Source of the DNA: a virus
Length of the DNA: 39,936 nt
Virus record (IMG/VR): IMGVR_UViG_3300046331_000266
Span: 1-39,936 of that record
Strand: one strand, 5' to 3'
Position numbers and translations under genes: made by a program. Below, one piece after another: positions 37,140 to 39,936 of the stretch; the stretch's first letter is position 1, and each line of letters starts with the position of its first letter. The notes beneath the pieces were generated by a model, which saw only the letters and a list, made by a program, of their open reading frames with translations, was not told the DNA's origin and searched no databases.

Positions 37140-39308
37140 ATGAGCCTCCTTGATATCCGCTCGCGGTTTCATACTGCGCTTGATGGTGTCGGCCTCTTGC
37201 TTCACGGCGCACCGAACTACATCGCGTATCGGATGGGCCAACAGTCCGTCTACGGGAACCGGTTTGCGTCTGGCGACCGGTCGTACGACGACCTCTCGAA
37301 GTGGTGGTACTTCGCTCAGACCGATTGGAGCGGTGGAGTACAGACACCTCAGCCGTGGGTCGACACGCAATACTACTACTCAACGAACATCGACGCCTAC
37401 TCTGTCCCCGGCTCGCTGAGGCTCTGCCGCCAATCGTCATCGCACATCGGCTACGCATCTCCGCTCAACGCTGTCTGCGGCGTACAGGGCTACATCGGTG
37501 GTGCGAACAGGCTTCTCATCGGCACCGACGACGACACCGACGGCAGGCCGAACATCTCGTCGTTCCCTTGGACACCGGACGGTGGCGGTTCTGGCATTGC
37601 TGGTATCGAGACGGAAATCGCTGGCACCGCACTCGACACCTCGTGCATCGCCGTCTCGCAGATGATTATTCGTGGAGAAAGGCTCTGGTCGTTCCAGCAC
37701 GGTACGTCCAGCAACACCTCGAAGGTAATGACGTGGGACGGCACAACGTGGACCGACCTCGGTACGTTCATCCAAACGCTCACTGGCGTAGCGTACACGA
37801 CCTGCAACACCGGCGTCGTGGTAGGGAACAGGCTCTACGTCTTTGTCTACGATGCGACGAACAGGCGGTCTGCCATTGCGTCTACTGAGGCCGCGCTCCC
37901 GACGACCGCACTCGGCGTCGACTGGACTGCTACCAAGATTGACTCATCGACCGACTGGATGGCCGTCGACTCGATGCCATTCCTCAATGGGTTCCTCTAC
38001 CTCCTCACTGACTACCAGAACGGACGACGCGCTCAGCTCCGGTATTGGGACATCGCTGAAGGAACCGAGTCCATCCTTCGTGAGTTCGCTGGCGCTGACT
38101 TCGACAGGAAGTACGGCTACGGCGGGAAGATGCTAAAGGAACTCGGTGGCAACGTCATCGTCACCATCCCGAACGCTCAGGTGTGGGCAATGAACCAGTC
38201 GTTCCAGCTCACCAAAATCTACGACCTCGACCGGTTCAAGACGAGCGACCTGACCGGCGTCACGCAGACAGAGAGCATCGAGTTCGGTTGCGTCGATTAC
38301 AACGCTTGCCTCTGGTGGGGAAACCTCATGTTCGACGGGGAGGTGTTCCACAACACGTTCAGGGACAGAGATGACGACACCCAGACCGAGATTGAGCCGC
38401 TCGTCGTCACGTCCGACGGCTACCTCTTCTACGCAAACGATGACAACCGCGACGTCGTGGCGATGAACCTCGACAAGAACGCGGGGACAAGCCTCTACAA
38501 GTCGACGAACGACGCGAACTTCATCGTCCTTGGGAACATCGATACCATCCAAGCCGTCGACAAGTTCCCGTATGCGGTCACTCTATTCTTCGATAAGTTC
38601 ACAGTATCCGGCGAAGAGATTGCCGTCGACTACTGCACGGATGTCATGTCTCCATCGATGACATGGACCGAACTAGGGGCCGCATCGTTCGACCTTGACG
38701 GGAACGCGGTTACGTCGAAGGTTCTCTACTTCCCTACCGGTACGACGTTCAAGAAGCTCTGGTTCCGTATCCGTCTCAACGGACCAATCACGACAACGCC
38801 GGTCCTCCACGACTTCGTGATGGAGTACCTTCCGATGCCGAACCAGAAGAAGGAGTGGAGCCTCACCGTGAACGCAGGCGACCACCTCATGGACCTGTAC
38901 GGCACTCCGTCCGGTGTCACCGGCAGAGAACTCCGCGCCCTCATCGAACAGGCGTGGATGACGAAATCGGCACTTGACTACCAAGACCTCGACTACGGAC
39001 AGACCCTCCTGAACGGCTCGCTCACTGAGACAGCGACGACCATCACCGTCGACTCGACGTCGGGGTTCAATGACCGAGGGAGAATCCGCATCGACAACGA
39101 GGAGATACTATACACCGGCAAGACAGGAACGACGTTCACCGGATGCACGAGAGGAGCGCGTGGGACCGAGGCCGCCAGCCACTCCGACAACACCGTTGCG
39201 TCGAACGCCTACAAGGTCTTGGTGTCGTCGGTTCAAGAGCAGGTTCCTATCATGCTCAAAGGCGTCGGCCTTGAGTACACCCTCACAGTCAACTTGCGCG
39301 AGGTATAG
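37140..39308 (+). CDS. Tail nozzle-like protein with beta-propeller features
   Basis: 722 aa, second largest. Repeating beta segments with WD/YWD/FxD turns (LWSFQHGTSSNTSKVMTWDG, RLYVFVYDATNRR, QLRYWDIAEG, YLFYANDDNRDVVAMNLD) suggest a propeller of about 4-7 blades, as in T7-like nozzle proteins (gp12). Near the C-terminus TVDSTSGFNDRGRIRID and TGKTGTTFTGCTRG form a small beta module also seen on phage fibres. It should form the distal tube through which DNA exits. Confidence 0.78.
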   Translation: MSLLDIRSRFHTALDGVGLLLHGAPNYIAYRMGQQSVYGNRFASGDRSYDDLSKWWYFAQTDWSGGVQTPQPWVDTQYYYSTNIDAYSVPGSLRLCRQSSSHIGYASPLNAVCGVQGYIGGANRLLIGTDDDTDGRPNISSFPWTPDGGGSGIAGIETEIAGTALDTSCIAVSQMIIRGERLWSFQHGTSSNTSKVMTWDGTTWTDLGTFIQTLTGVAYTTCNTGVVVGNRLYVFVYDATNRRSAIASTEAALPTTALGVDWTATKIDSSTDWMAVDSMPFLNGFLYLLTDYQNGRRAQLRYWDIAEGTESILREFAGADFDRKYGYGGKMLKELGGNVIVTIPNAQVWAMNQSFQLTKIYDLDRFKTSDLTGVTQTESIEFGCVDYNACLWWGNLMFDGEVFHNTFRDRDDDTQTEIEPLVVTSDGYLFYANDDNRDVVAMNLDKNAGTSLYKSTNDANFIVLGNIDTIQAVDKFPYAVTLFFDKFTVSGEEIAVDYCTDVMSPSMTWTELGAASFDLDGNAVTSKVLYFPTGTTFKKLWFRIRLNGPITTTPVLHDFVMEYLPMPNQKKEWSLTVNAGDHLMDLYGTPSGVTGRELRALIEQAWMTKSALDYQDLDYGQTLLNGSLTETATTITVDSTSGFNDRGRIRIDNEEILYTGKTGTTFTGCTRGARGTEAASHSDNTVASNAYKVLVSSVQEQVPIMLKGVGLEYTLTVNLREV

Positions 39309-39334
39309 ACGGACCTCGCCAAGTGTGCTACGGT
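39306..39334 (+). promoter_or_regulatory. Possible promoter before the lysis genes
   Basis: TAGACG (39306-39311), 17 bases, TACGGT (39329-39334) with an extended TGC. The segment TGTGCTACGGTC closely matches TGTGCTACTGTC of the terminase promoter, while the -35 box is weak. The leader to ATG 39375 would be about 34 bases. Confidence 0.5.
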
Positions 39335-39374
39335 CAAGAGGTGAAACCTACTCATCCCCAAACAAAACCTACCC

Positions 39375-39665
39375 ATGCTTACTGAGTCGCACAACAAGAC
39401 GCTCCCACTCGAACCGCATGAGAAGGGTCCGTTCAAAGAGAGACTCCTTCAGCCGGTAGCACACATCGCAAAGGCAGGCCGTGAATGGCTCGTCGCGGCC
39501 ATGAAAGCTCCGCTCCAAGCCACGGTCATCGTCCTCGCCACGGCTGGTGCCATCTCAGGCAGGCCGTTCGTCCTCACGGCAGCGGTCATCGTGGCCATAC
39601 TCGTCTACCTCAACGATAAGAACCACGCTCTATGCCTCCGGTCACCAGACTCAACTCCCCGCTAG
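39375..39665 (+). CDS. Holin-like protein before the lysin
   Basis: 96 aa. The hydrophilic N-terminus is followed by two hydrophobic segments at residues about 44-60 (PLQATVIVLATAGAISG) and 63-79 (FVLTAAVIVAILVYL), with only a short turn between them, and a charged tail. This two-span form beside an endolysin gene is typical of holins. Its last 34 bases overlap the lysin start in another frame. Confidence 0.72.
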   Translation: MLTESHNKTLPLEPHEKGPFKERLLQPVAHIAKAGREWLVAAMKAPLQATVIVLATAGAISGRPFVLTAAVIVAILVYLNDKNHALCLRSPDSTPR

Positions 39666-39936
39666 ACGCGCTTCGCATCACGCAGCTCTTCGGCAAGAAC
39701 TACCTCGACTACGGACAGTTCGGGATGAAGGGTCACAACGGACTTGACCTCGCTTGCCCCGTTGGGACCAAGGTCTACGCCACGCACTCGGGAGACATCT
39801 ACACGACCAACAATCCCGGCGGTTACGGGCTTGTAGTGTGGATTCGTAACAAGGAGCTTGGCATCGAGACGGTCTACGGCCACCTCTCCGAGCTTGCTGC
39901 TGGTATCAAGAACGGCGACACCGTTCGCGCTGGTCA
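39632..39936 (+). CDS. M23 family endopeptidase (endolysin), N-terminal part
   Basis: The first 101 codons of the lysin that continues at base 2 of the window. The start ATG 39632 overlaps the holin-like gene. HNGLD (His35-Asp39) is the first zinc-binding motif, followed by LACPVGTKVYA, the usual start of the M23 core strand. There is no signal peptide, so export would need the holin. At the end of the window the codons read Asp-Thr at positions 96-97, where the other copy reads Glu-Pro. Confidence 0.9.
   Translation, partial: MPPVTRLNSPLDALRITQLFGKNYLDYGQFGMKGHNGLDLACPVGTKVYATHSGDIYTTNNPGGYGLVVWIRNKELGIETVYGHLSELAAGIKNGDTVRAG
39793..39936. repeat. Terminal overlap, copy 2 (pairs with 1-144)
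   Basis: Matches bases 1-144 at 140 of 144 positions; see that entry. The four differences are in an 11-base patch starting 18 bases from the contig end. Confidence 0.95.

Overview
The window is a complete or near-complete tailed-phage genome assembled as a circle. The first 144 bases recur as the last 144 (39793-39936) with four mismatches, and one M23 peptidase gene runs across the join. Terminase, portal, scaffold and an SU10/DUF5309-type major capsid protein identify a Caudoviricetes phage. No tape-measure, tail-tube or sheath gene is visible, and a tail-adaptor-like gene sits beside a large nozzle-like gene, so a short-tailed (podovirus-like) virion is the best reading. No integrase or tRNA gene is visible. 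I cannot name the host. Promoters are close to the sigma-70 consensus, but almost no gene has a Shine-Dalgarno sequence. Several starts sit about 6-9 bases after a -10 box (leaderless mRNA), and many neighbours overlap as ATGA. TGA is a normal stop.

Layout: two divergent arms meet at a gene-poor hub (15989-17735). The left arm (574-15988, minus strand) holds about 40 mostly small genes: a replication initiator, a Cas4/RecB-like nuclease, a DUF559/VSR-like nuclease, a resolvase-HNH fusion, two free HNH endonucleases, a peptide deformylase, an excisionase-type HTH protein, an OB-fold-like protein, a membrane-anchored transglycosylase-like protein, zinc-ribbon proteins, and several tiny membrane or basic peptides. 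No DNA polymerase, primase or helicase was recognised, so replication probably depends on host enzymes. The right arm (17736-39936 plus 1-541, plus strand) holds packaging, head, ejection, fibre/spike, tail and lysis genes, and ends at a bidirectional-looking hairpin (549-575).

The hub carries a divergent promoter pair (17647-17729), at least three more minus-strand promoters, DnaA boxes, a T-rich tract and a G-quadruplex motif, with no convincing gene. A second origin candidate lies in the initiator gene: four CGGTGCG iterons spaced exactly 15 bp beside an AT-rich stretch, an arrangement like lambda ori inside gene O. Directly upstream of that initiator is a 120-nt leader that can fold in two mutually exclusive ways.

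The least explained signals are: (1) a module found at four intergenic sites, a hairpin followed directly by TCRTATMCTAT; (2) the switch-like leader of the initiator; (3) the iterons; (4) a folded 135-nt untranslated segment with a GNRA-capped hairpin (9290-9425); and (5) the 1.66-kb promoter-dense, gene-poor hub.
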